From: Glandiceps talaboti
Lineage: Eukaryota > Hemichordata > Enteropneusta > Spengelidae
Length of the DNA stretch: 57,500 nt
Reading direction: 5' to 3'
Assembly (NCBI RefSeq): GCF_964340395.1
Contig: NC_135568.1
Coordinates: forward strand, 4,257,303 to 4,314,802
Position numbers and translations under genes: made by a program. Numbering within the stretch: position 1 is the first letter of the stretch; every line of letters begins with the position of its first letter. Below, one piece after another: positions 21,255 to 32,233 of the stretch. The notes below the pieces were generated by a model, which saw only the letters and a program-made list of their open reading frames with translations, ran no database searches and had not been told where the DNA came from.

Positions 21255-21960
21255 TGACTAACGTCTCTCTGCAGATTATACCTCACATAGCTCGATCCAC
21301 CCATCTAAAGTCTCTCATTAAGATGAAGGTATACACCCTGACAAATAGCTATAAGGAACATATAGGAGTCACGATAGGTGAATGGTTAGAGTGGCTGGCT
21401 TCGAATCTACAGGTTGCATTTATTCTGAATGGATTATACCTCACATAGCTCCACCCATCTTCTTGATTCTGCGCATGCTCACATGGTGATGTCACTGACA
21501 TCATCTGATACAGCAGGTAGATTAAACAATAAATAGTTCTAAAATTTGTCCATTCTTTCCCCAATGCTTCATTAAAGTATAAACTATCGAAAACACCTCT
21601 ACGGAGGAACATTAGTTAAAATCAGACAATGCAATGGATGCAGGCTATAGTATATTGTATGTTCTTGGTTGTGTTTGTATGTGTTGTACTTCCTGATTAT
21701 GTTACAATATGAGGAATTAACTGACAAAGTGGCATTTTACTTTGGCCTCAGTTTTCGATCAGGTCATGAACTGAAGTAATGTGCAAGTGCACCTGTCCAG
21801 CAAATAGTACCATGTCACATTTGTGACAGGTACAACCAGAGTCAATAGTGGACATTGCAAAGTTAAAGGTATACACCCTGACAAATTGCTATAAGGAAAA
21901 TATAGGAGTCATAATATTTGAATAGTTAGAGTGGCTGGTTTCGATTCTGCAAAAATCACT
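21255..21960. repeat. Repeated block with tRNA-like words
   Basis: The block from about 21328 to 21415 (GGTATACACCCTGACAAAT ... GGTTAGAGTGGCTGG) recurs at 21866-21955. The words GGTTAGAGTGG and GGCTTCGAATCT resemble tRNA A- and B-box pieces but abut each other, so a degenerate tRNA-derived SINE is possible but unproven. GATTATACCTCACATAGCTC also flanks the first block on both sides. Confidence 0.6.
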
Positions 21961-22033
21961 TTGAGCACAGCATGGGAAAGCGGTATAAATATAAAAAGTG
22001 TCATTATTATTGTATCTACCATATGTCCATCAT

Positions 22034-22056
22034 GGGGGGGGGGGGGGGGGGGGGGG
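22034..22056. repeat. Poly-G tract (23 G)
   Basis: An uninterrupted run of 23 G. Length is likely polymorphic and assembly-sensitive. Confidence 0.95.
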
Positions 22057-22332
22057 TTGAAATGAATTATCAAAATATAATAACCATGTTCTAAAATGTT
22101 CATCATTTTATAAAATGGCCTCCATTTTCCTAGCCCCCAAATTTGACAAATTGTCATCAGTCAATTCCTTGTAATGTGTTTGTTGTATGTATTGTTGTAC
22201 CTCTCTTGATATTGTTAATAATATAAAACATTTTCAAGAGGACTTTTTTTTTCAGAGATTACATCATGTTCAGTTAGGTGTGTATGTATAGAATTTAAGA
22301 ATATTTATTAACTTTTCATTCATGTGTGACAA

Positions 22333-22915
22333 GTGTGTACACTTTTAATTGCACTTTACAAATAATATACGCAAAGAAAAAACAATTAGTTGTTGTATCA
22401 TGATATTTGAATGTTAGCTGACTTGGAATCTGGAAGTTGTCATGTCACAAGCCATGCCATGACTGTTTGTTTTTGATGAGTGTGTACACTTTTAATTGCA
22501 CTTTACAAATAAAATACGCATAGAAAAAAACAATTAAATTAGTTGTTGTGTCATGATATTCAAATGTTAGCTGACTTGGAATCTGGAAGTTGTCATTTCA
22601 CAAGCCATGCCATGACTGTTTGTTTCTGATGAGTGTGTACACTTTTAATTGCACTTTACAAATAAAATATGCACAGAAAAAAACAATTAAATTAGTTGTT
22701 GTGTCATGATATTCGAATGTTAGCTGACTTGGAATCTGGAAGTTGTCATTTCACAAGCCGTGCCATGACTGTTTGTTTTTGATGAGTGTGTACACTTTTA
22801 ATTGCACTTTACAAATAAAATATGCACAGAAAAAAACAATTAAATTAGTTGTTGTGTCATGATATTTGAATGTTAGCTGATTTCACAAGCTGTGCAATGA
22901 CAGTTTGTTTCTGAT
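22333..22915. repeat. ~150-bp tandem repeat, about 4 copies
   Basis: GTGTGTACACTTTTAATTGC recurs at 22333, 22480, 22633 and 22786, giving periods of 147, 153 and 153. Each unit includes GTTAGCTGACTTGGAATC except the last, which is internally deleted. Confidence 0.93.
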
Positions 22916-24048
22916 TAAGTCCTTTAGTAATATTTGAACCACGATTGTGCCCCAGTCAACGCATCTGTATAAGTGGGGACCTGATAAAATAGAGGTTGCT
23001 CTGTGAATACTTTTCATCCTATGGGCTCACAGAGGCTGCTATGGATTGTATGCTAACCAGGAAGTTGAAGAAGTCTATTGTTGTTGCAGGTCCGTGCTAG
23101 GGCTAATAGTTGTAAACAAAAAGTTTTGAACACAATATGGGAAATTGCTCTATAAAATGTACACTATCATTACATTTATTATTCGATAATAATTGCACAG
23201 CAGAAATTAGAATTGCGTTAATACTCATTGACAAACAGGTTTGATAAAAATCTGCTTCAACCAAGTAACATCTACAGAAAACTTAGATTAGTAATATCTG
23301 TCTTAATTAGTATAAGTAATAAACTAAAGTAGGTAACCACAACCCTGATCTATACTATCAACCTTTAGCTAAGTTATTCAAATGTTGCTCTCAGTGTTTG
23401 AAGTGTAGACAGAAAGCTCTCATTTATCTCAGGTTTTGTTGTTTCCTGGTTGAATCTTATATAAAAAACGTTTGATCATTGCAACTGAACACAATTATAT
23501 CGACTGTTTTAAACAAAGAAGCCCTCAAGAGTTGTTCAATATCTCTTATTCACTTTGCAAAAAGTTCTTATTGATGATATCTCCCTGAAGGTAAAACTAC
23601 TGTAACGAGGAATGGTGTGATAGCTAGGAGTTACAAAAAGACCACAATATGACAACTTTTCAGTGGTTTTTTGGTCCTATCATGGTAATTTTAGATTGAT
23701 GAAAGTATGGAAATATTGAAAGGGTTCAAGTCATAACATATCTGTGTGTAAAGATGTTTTATTAAATCTATGTGAATTGACAGTATCAAGAGTGTATACA
23801 ATTACAAATAAGGTATATATCCACAGATAGTATTAAACCATCAGGGGCACCATGGTATATATAGTGAGATCTAGTGGCCATGGGTCATCTTGAAAGTTAT
23901 TAAATTTATATCTTGACCATTAATCAATTAACGATCCAAAAGTGAAATTTTGTCACTTGTCCCACCATAATACATGCCCATGATTATTAAAACAACTGCT
24001 ATAGTTAGACGCAAACTGAAATATATTGTGACATGTTGATGTATGCTG

Positions 24049-24242
24049 GAATGGACGTTGGTTTAATTGTACTCGTAGTAGGGTTGGCATTTCTGATGCA
24101 GACTCCCATGATCTGGCAGAATATGTTTGGGGACTTCATTATAATCCACTTGATTATCCACACAACCAAGGTACCACCATCATCCATTTATGTAATGTAT
24201 CACATGTCACAACAATAGTTTTAGTTTGGGTCTATCTTAGAA
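24049..24242. repeat. Dispersed duplication, copy 1
   Basis: GAATGGACGTTGGTTTAATT at the left and GTCTATCTTA at the right match 28963-29240 in the same order, with short related words between. Copy 2 is longer. Confidence 0.7.
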
Positions 24243-24622
24243 AGCTGAGAGCTCAGTTTTCCGCAGTTCATATATCATGCTCTTTCAAATGTTTGCCTTT
24301 AGTGAAGAGTATAAGTCCAAGTATAAAAGTGTACAATTACATTCTAAGGTAACTGTTTAAAGTAATGGTAAAAGACAGTCAAATACAATACATGACTGGG
24401 GTAGAAAAATAAAGCAGATGAAATCAAGAGTATTATTAAAACTGACATGCTAAAATAAATGTCAGCAAAGTCATCTCTGTAGAAAGTATAAATAGACAAA
24501 ATACAGTGTAATGAAAAACGATGACTTGAGAGAATCATGTTACTTATTTAATACTCTTCTTTGTAGACATCCATGTATTTACAAATAGAGAGTAACATCA
24601 CCAGAAGACTATATAATATCTT

Positions 24623-24762
24623 GATGTTATTCCCCAATTATTTTCTTCATTCAGCCAAGGAAAATACAAGTGACCTAAGGGGTCTTTATGACCAGTAGTG
24701 ATAACCCTTAGGTCATGAGTATTTTCTGGCTGAATGAAGACAAATATTGGAGAATAACATAA
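24623..24762. repeat. Foldback with ~55-bp arms
   Basis: GTTATTCCCCAATTATTTTC ... GTGACCTAAGGG on the left is the reverse complement, with few mismatches, of CCCTTAGGTCATGAG ... GAATAAC on the right; the loop is about 22 bp. A MITE-like foldback in the spacer. Confidence 0.88.
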
Positions 24763-25212
24763 TTATACCAGCGCTAGTAATATCAAAGACAAATCTGGCA
24801 AAGTAATGGCAATTTTGAATGTTTTGACTTATATTTCAAAAACAGCAGAACCAGTGATGTAGACACACGTTGTCATGACATACACACACATTGTCATGAC
24901 ATAGAACAACTAGAGTACACATTTCTTGTTCAACCTGGTTCGTTGCACGCTATAAATACATTTATGATCCGAGTAGTCTTGTTTTAAGTAATTATCTTTA
25001 CTTACAGTTAAAATATTCACATTTATACTAATGTATCATGCAGCTTATTATGACCAGATGATCAAGTTCACACAAAAACATGAATGTATGCCCTGAAAAT
25101 TCACTTTATATATTACATGTAAACCATAAATTGTGCTCAAATCAAACTAATAATCCACGCTTGAAGGGGCATAGTCTAGATGCTATCCATGGCTTCAAAT
25201 CTCAAGATCTTG

Positions 25213-25460
25213 TTCCCCCTCTGTCTAGCCCAATGAGAAATTGTGAACAAAAGTTGTTTGTTCAAACCCTCAACCGTTAGAATGATGTAATTCCCCTCTA
25301 TCTAGCCCAATGAGAAATGAACAAAAGTTGTGTTGTTCATGCAAACCCCCAACTGTTAGAATGATGTAATTCCCCTCTGTCTAGCCCATTGAGAAATCAC
25401 GAACAAAAGTTGTTCATACAAATGAGTAAACCCCAACTGTTAGAATGATGTAAACAGTAT
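25213..25460. repeat. ~78-bp tandem repeat, 3 copies
   Basis: CCCCTCTGTCTAGCCCAATG-type starts recur near 25216, 25294 and 25372, each followed by GAACAAAAGTTGT and AACYSTTAGAATGATGTAA. Confidence 0.9.
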
Positions 25461-26459
25461 ATAAGTAGTGTCCTGGTTTGATAAATATTTGGACATTAAC
25501 TGCCCCAAATAAACACTAACTTATCATTTGACAGATTGATTGATATGACAACAAAGACATGATGTTAAATGACTGTGGGTTGAATTTGAAATTTCATCTC
25601 ATTAGCTGATCGAACTTGACGCGGGAAGATATTCAAAGTCATAGATAGCAACTAGACTAGAGTATAAACTCAGTTTACATGTGTTTGAGGGGTCATTTGT
25701 AGTGCATATGAAAAGGCCATTGTCTTTACTCAAGTTACTGAAACATACTGAAAATACCCATTGCTTGCTATGGGGAAGAACTCATACCTTAGGTATTTAG
25801 ATATATTGAATATATCAATTCAATGATTTATAGTAAACATACACTGAAATGACACAAAATCCCAATCATACCTTGCTGTTTAGTGTACTTTCATTACAGT
25901 AAATAGCATTTTAAACTCAGCTTGCATCACTTAAGGAAGCGCCAAATCAAAAAACTTAACTGTTTCAGAGTAAACTGAAGAGTATGGAAATGTTAACCAG
26001 GAGTAAATACTCAATATAAAGTTACTGGTTTTTTGTTATCTTTGAAAACAAATACCCTGTTAATTCCAAAATCCACAATGTACAAAATATATCACAGACT
26101 CAATATAAGGTTGGCAGACTCATTTAAAATTTTACCCCACCTTTTTTGTCTTTAAACAATATTATTGCAAAAATCCATCACCAGTCATAAATCATTACAT
26201 GTATATGGTTATGTGGTCAATATCGTTAAAAACATTACACAATTTGTAAAGAACTGTTACAGTTAACATTCATTAGAAACAAAAATAATGAAATAAAAAA
26301 ATCACATTTCAATATCAAAAACTCAACATTTATTCATTGCTTTGCAAAAGAAGTATTGGAAGATATTAACAAAATGATTACTGAACATCAAATTTTATCT
26401 TATAAACGTTTACATTGTCATCTATATGTTGCACTATAGTTATTAGATCTGTATGTACA

Positions 26460-26805
26460 TGTATGTACTGCTAGACTGTGTGTGTTTGTGTTTTGTTGTG
26501 TATGTGTGTTTATGTTGTGTTGCAGTGTTTGTATTGTGTATGTATGTGTGTTGTGTTTGTGTTGTGTGTGTTGTGTTTGTGTTGTGTGTACACATGTGTG
26601 TTTGTGGTGTGTGTGTGTTATGTTGTGTGCACTTGCATTGTGGTGTGTTTGTGTTGTTTGTGTGTGTTTTGTAGTGTTTGTGTTGTGTTGTGTTGTGTTG
26701 TGTTGTGTAGTGTGTTTGTGTGTGTGTGCTGTAGTGTTTGTGTTGTGTTGTGTTGTGTTGTGTTGTGTTGTATGTGTAGTGTGTTTGTGTTCTCTGTGTG
26801 TGCAG
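26460..26805. repeat. GT-rich simple repeat (TGTGTTGTGTTG)
   Basis: Imperfect TG, TGTGT and TTGTG units, with two blocks of exact GTGTT pentamers. It produces long artefactual open frames on both strands rich in Cys/Val or Thr/His/Asn. Confidence 0.95.
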
Positions 26806-28962
26806 CTATTGGTGATGGATCTAGTCCCACTCAATGTGAGAAACTTTTGGGTCAATCATTGTTCCTTGGTCTTGTTTACTGTCAAATATGAGCAAATCAT
26901 ACATTGCACCTATAGATATTCCACACAAAACTAAGTGATGTTGTACAACCCCCAAAAACACAGCAGTAAAGCACTTTCTCTTATTGGCACACTCATTTAA
27001 GCATTAAGTAAATGAATACTCTTTCAATTGCTTTCATTATAAGCCTAGTATGTGGCTTTTTTTTAATGTAGTCATTTTGTAAACAGTGTTTTCTGCTAAT
27101 GAAGTCTGATTACAGTGATTGATAGCCCCACAACCATCACTATACCGATAGTATTTAGCTATCAATGAGATCTAGACAATGTTTTATGGCAAAAACTGGT
27201 ACAATAACTTATCAATGGTTGATGGTGAACTTGGGACTACAACCTCATAGTTGATGGCTTAGATGAATTGTGCGTACTAACCCTAAAAGGACAGGCATCT
27301 AACTAAACAAATCTTTGTCATGCTTAAAGAAAAACTTCTGTTTATCTCTCCTTTCATCTCTCTTTTATTGTATAACATCACATAATCATCCCAGTGAAAG
27401 GATTCAGAGATCTTCTAAAGACATTAATCCATTATCAAGATTGTGAAATGTCAAATTTGTCACAATTTATGACAAGTCACCTTCAAAGCTATGAAAATAT
27501 CACAATTTACAAAATTTCTCTTTGAAAAATGTGCAATTCAAGTTTCACAACATATAACAGTTCACTTTCAAAACTGCAAATCACTTTCAAAACTGCAAAT
27601 CACTTTTAAAACAGCAAAATATCACCAGTGTCACAAATTAATACACGTTATTTTCAAATTATGTAAAGTCATTGTCACACAAATTATGTATAAATGTAAC
27701 AAAATTATTTAAGATCACTATCAAACTGTGTAAATGTTCTTCAAAAACACCAATAGTTGCAAGTTGAAAATTGCACTTAGACACACATTAGTGCTATCAT
27801 CATAGCGTTATTCCTACATCATCAGTCACATTAACTAAATGTAGTTTGTTAAGAACTCATTTCATCTTACATGGAACATTGAGGGGGGGGGGATCAACGC
27901 TCAAAGCTATCAGACATAATAGAAATGAATTTACATAAATAGTTGCACTAAACAAATAAACTTGGCAAGACATACAAACTTTACGGGGTTTATGTCATTA
28001 CAATTTTCTCAATCTCATTTTGACAATTAAAAATTTATTTAATTTTAGTTTATACAGAATATTTTCATAAGCCTGAACATTCCATTCCTCCTGGCATCTA
28101 GTTCACAAACCAGTGTTCAAATATGCTCACAGGAAATGTCAGAGGATGTACGTCATCACCAGATTACATGTGTATATGTAAGGGGAGCACAGGAAATTGT
28201 GCAACCTATAATATATAATCCTATGTTCAGGGTTCATACACTAAAGGTCACATAAGAGGCAGGAGGTTTTCTTCAGTTTTCCAGAACTATTCATTTAGAT
28301 CAACTCTGGTCACTTTCCAGGTGTGCTGACCAATGAATGTTCATGGACTCTGGGTTCATGCCAACAAATGAAAATTTCAACTTACAAAGTGTGTGGGTAG
28401 AAATTTACATTTTATTTATCCACACACCTGCTTTTTGATACATATCTCTCACCTATCTAATCAACACTTCATGACAGAAATGTCGTCACTCTGTTGCTCA
28501 ACTTTCCAAGAGTCCTTTGAGATTCCAGGACTCTCTGAGAGTTCTTGAAATTCGTGGAGTTTCATGGAATATATGAACCTGAAGATGTACCGTTGCAGAA
28601 TGCCCTTTGTAATAATAAACATGTTTGTGTTTGAAACTTCCTTGTTTCATCCGACAGTTATATTGATTTCTTCACAATGAGATATCAATTTATATGCTTG
28701 TGCGCTTTCGGTGTGTGAATTTTGTTTTGTTTTATTCAATTCGTAATATAAAAGGTTGTGTGATATGTGATAAAAGTCACCGTGCCACCCAACTGAAATT
28801 CTATAGTCCTTCTGGTTTGGTAGTAGGTCAGTATATTTCGGTACCAATTGGAAACATTCTAAATGAAACTATTATTCTGGTAATCTAGGCTTTTCTTTAC
28901 TAAGAGAGACATGAGCTTAAACTTTTGTCTGCATCATGTTGACACAACAGTGATAAGATATT

Positions 28963-29240
28963 GAATGGACGTTGGTTTAATTATAGTCTCAGTAGGGCGG
29001 CTCTCTGAAAAGTAGTTGTTTTGTCAAGTGGCCAAACACACATACAAATGAATAGGATGACAAGCAGCATTTTATTGATAAGAATTCCATGAACTTGCAG
29101 TGTACTGTTTGGGACTTCCAATGTTTACATTATCTTGATCACAGGGTGATAAGATTCACACAACAGAGGAACCACTATCACCTACCTGTGTAATCTACCA
29201 CATTAAACAACAACAGTTTTATTTTGTGTCTATCTTAAAC
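28963..29240. repeat. Dispersed duplication, copy 2
   Basis: Partner of 24049-24242, with an extra internal stretch. A possible GPD2 poly(A) signal (- strand AATAAA at 29223-29218) lies within it. Confidence 0.65.
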
Positions 29241-30155
29241 CAAAACCTCGATTACCAGTCATAACAATATTGTAACAACAAAAATAATTAGTAAAATGTG
29301 GATTATTTATCCTTGACACGAAAATATTTAAAAAGGAGGTTGAGATACTATCTATGACAGTTTGTATATTTGTCTCAAAGTATTGAAACTAAGCTGTTAG
29401 TCTCTTCTCTATAGCCATAGCACATACCACTATTTTGGTCACTTGGCAGTCTGTTTAAGAGCCTGAGAATGTTTGGCAAGATATTTGTCATACAAGTTTT
29501 GTAAAGTGGGTTTAGATAGGTCATTTTCTAAGTGCGATTTCAGCGTTGGAAAGTTTTTTACCACTTTTACAAAGCAATAATTCACCTTAAATTGGCATGA
29601 TAACTTAATTGTGTGAGCTTGCGGATGATATTTCATTCCAACAAAAAAAGATAGTTTACAGGAAATTTTCCTCTTGTAACAAAGTTGGCTAGAAAAGACT
29701 AAAAATAGTAGAAAATATTCCTTGCAATACACAACTGTATTTTACAAAAAGCTTAACTTAAATATGTTATAAAAAAAATAATTGACAACTTATTGCAAAG
29801 ACAACTAGAATTCAGCCTCTTAAAAATTCCAGTGATATACAAAAAATATTAACATATACGAAAGAAGAGTTAGAGGCTTATAAAAAAATGAACATCCCAT
29901 AATATATATATAATGAAATTTAAATGTGCACCAATAAATACAACAACTATGTGTTCCTTTTCTAGTGTTATAAATTTCTATATATTGGCACCAGAGAGCT
30001 ATGTCTTCATAAGAAAAAAATACTCACATACAACCCGTGTTATGTGTAACTTATCCGTATATTAAACATATAATCAGACTTTGCAATACTGTTTCTCTAA
30101 CACCATGTCTGTTATGTTTCTCACCACTATGTGGTTTAATGATGATTATTTTACT

Positions 30156-30275
30156 TTATACCCCACCACCGCTGCGTTCTGTTGGAATAACATCTCTGCC
30201 CTTTTCCTCGTGAATTTCGATAGCTCTTCCTAGTCTGCTGTTCGACACTGCACCAGTCTTCAATGCACTCATTAG
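30156..30275 (-). CDS. GPD2: GPD2 last coding exon
   Basis: 39 codons plus TAA (stop at 30158-30156). It encodes LMSALKTGAVSNSRLGRAIE, then KGRDVIPTERSGGGV, matching the family's terminal R-S-x-G-G-hydrophobic end. The acceptor is an uninterrupted T-run then GCAG|CTA. Confidence 0.95.
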   Translation of the reverse strand, partial: LMSALKTGAVSNSRLGRAIEIHEEKGRDVIPTERSGGGV

Positions 30276-32044
30276 CTGCAAAAAAAAAGATTAAAATAAT
30301 ATTGGTTTGTCAGCTGTGGTATACTATGTCATACCCTATTAGGTTAGCTGTTTAGAACACTTTCAAGATTAATTTCTGAAAATCCAATGCTTTTCAGAAA
30401 ACATTTTTTTTTTCACATTTGAAAGCAAAGCAAGCATTAAACACAGAATGTTTATGTCCTAATATTACTTAATCTTTATATTCATCTTTATTTTGTTGAT
30501 CAACATTTGCCTCTGTGTTAAAAACATCATGTGCCATGAGTGAAACAAGTTTTTGGTTTTGGTTTTGATTTCTATGCAAATCAAGTTTGTGCTTCTTTTT
30601 TTCAGTTTTGTAAAGCGCATTGAGGCTGTTGCGTATTGCGCTGATAAGAATTTATTATTAACATTATTATTATTATGATCATATCGAGTATAAATTTTGA
30701 TTCTTATGTAGCAAGATTAGCTGTGAAATTTCGTCTTCAATCACTAAATGCACATAGTCATGAATAAGCAATATTACTATTTCTTCTTACAAAAGCTTTG
30801 ATCATTTTGCTTGTAAGGATCGCAAAAGGGCACCCCAGATTTCGCAAAGTGTGGACTAGAATTTGGCTACGGCCATTGAACATATGGCAATACATGAAGC
30901 AATGAACAAAATATGTCACAAAGAACGACATGTGACCATTACAGTACTGGTTAGACATGTTTTAATTACTAGTAGGTGCTAATAAAACAGTACAGCGACA
31001 AAAACATGGAAAATGAGTTGTAACTTTGTGTCTGCTGTCTTTATGCTGCAATACGCCACTCTACTGACCCTCACTCATTGCTCCATATAGGCTTGTGAAC
31101 AGCACTCCTAGTGGCCAAACCAAGAAATCTTTTACTTCACTGAAAACTAGAATATGGTGTATTGGTTGATATTTTTCCTCAACATACCAACCTATATAAG
31201 CGTTTATCCTACATGTACCGGTACTGACCTGTAAGAATTCATCTTTCTCAATAAGTCCATTTTTATTACAGTCCACTTCATTCATCATATCTCTCAGTTG
31301 ATCTTCCGTTACTTTCTCATCAATGCTCTGAAAACATCAAATGCGAGTATATCATTGTGTGTGATTCATAGCATGTATACTTCTAAATGTTTACTATGTA
31401 GCTCTGTGTTCTCCCCAGGAGAGCTTTCAAGGATGACAACTAATTTGCATCATAATTTACATATCAATACCACTGTAATTTATTTGCATAATGATCAGTT
31501 TATAATATACTTGTCTTCAACATTGAAACATATATAGTCACACATACATGAATAACGTGATATCACATCCCTAAAGAAAGCGTGAACACAGACCAGGTCA
31601 ACCTCGAAAACGAAGATTATCAAAGCATTTTAATGCAGTATAAGTTTCAATCTATTTCTTACATTATACATATTTTGAATGTCAAGGTAATGACAACAAA
31701 TCGCTATAAAGAATAAAGGAAAGGGGTATCTTACATCTAAAAATTTCCTGACATCAACCGATGTAATGTACCCTTTCTTCTCAGTATCAAGATTCTCAAA
31801 TTTCTTGTTATACATCTGAATTTCTTTGAGACTAAAGTTGATAGGAATGTACATTAACTTCTCACGGTTACTGTTACCCATCTGTTCAAACAAAAACTGT
31901 AAAGCTTTTTCCTTTTCTTCCTGTAAAATAATATAGACACATTATAATAATCCTGACATCATGATGTGGAGTAGTTTATATTGAAATGTCACTGTCTATT
32001 TCACATCGAATTCCACTCAAATGCACATACACACTGTCACTACC

Positions 32045-32089
<45 letters not shown>

Positions 32090-32172
32090 CACTACCACAC
32101 ACATGCACACACACAAACTTTCTAATGAAAATTCACACATGCATGCATGTACTTGCTCATTCATACATATAA

Positions 32173-32233
<61 letters not shown>

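Larger units (their letters stand above)
20387..30155. other. Convergent intergenic spacer with both 3' UTRs
   Basis: No ORF here looks like a conserved protein; the open frames are short and lack splice context. The spacer must contain both 3' UTRs. A possible polyadenylation hexamer for the + gene is AATAAA at 20978-20983. For GPD2 on the - strand, ATTAAA at 30140-30135 or AATAAA at 29223-29218 and 29076-29071 are candidates; none is decisive. The spacer also holds a 4-copy ~150-bp array, foldback DNA, GT-rich DNA and a dispersed duplication, each listed separately. Confidence 0.7.

Noticed and set aside
21392-21415. tRNA gene
   Set aside because: A- and B-box-like words abut instead of being about 30-40 bp apart and no cloverleaf can be formed; at most a degraded tRNA-derived SINE.
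26418-26934. Overlapping long open frames on both strands (up to 150 aa)
   Set aside because: They are translations of a TG/TGTTG simple repeat; composition is almost only Cys/Val/Leu or Thr/His/Asn/Gln, and no splice or family signal is seen.
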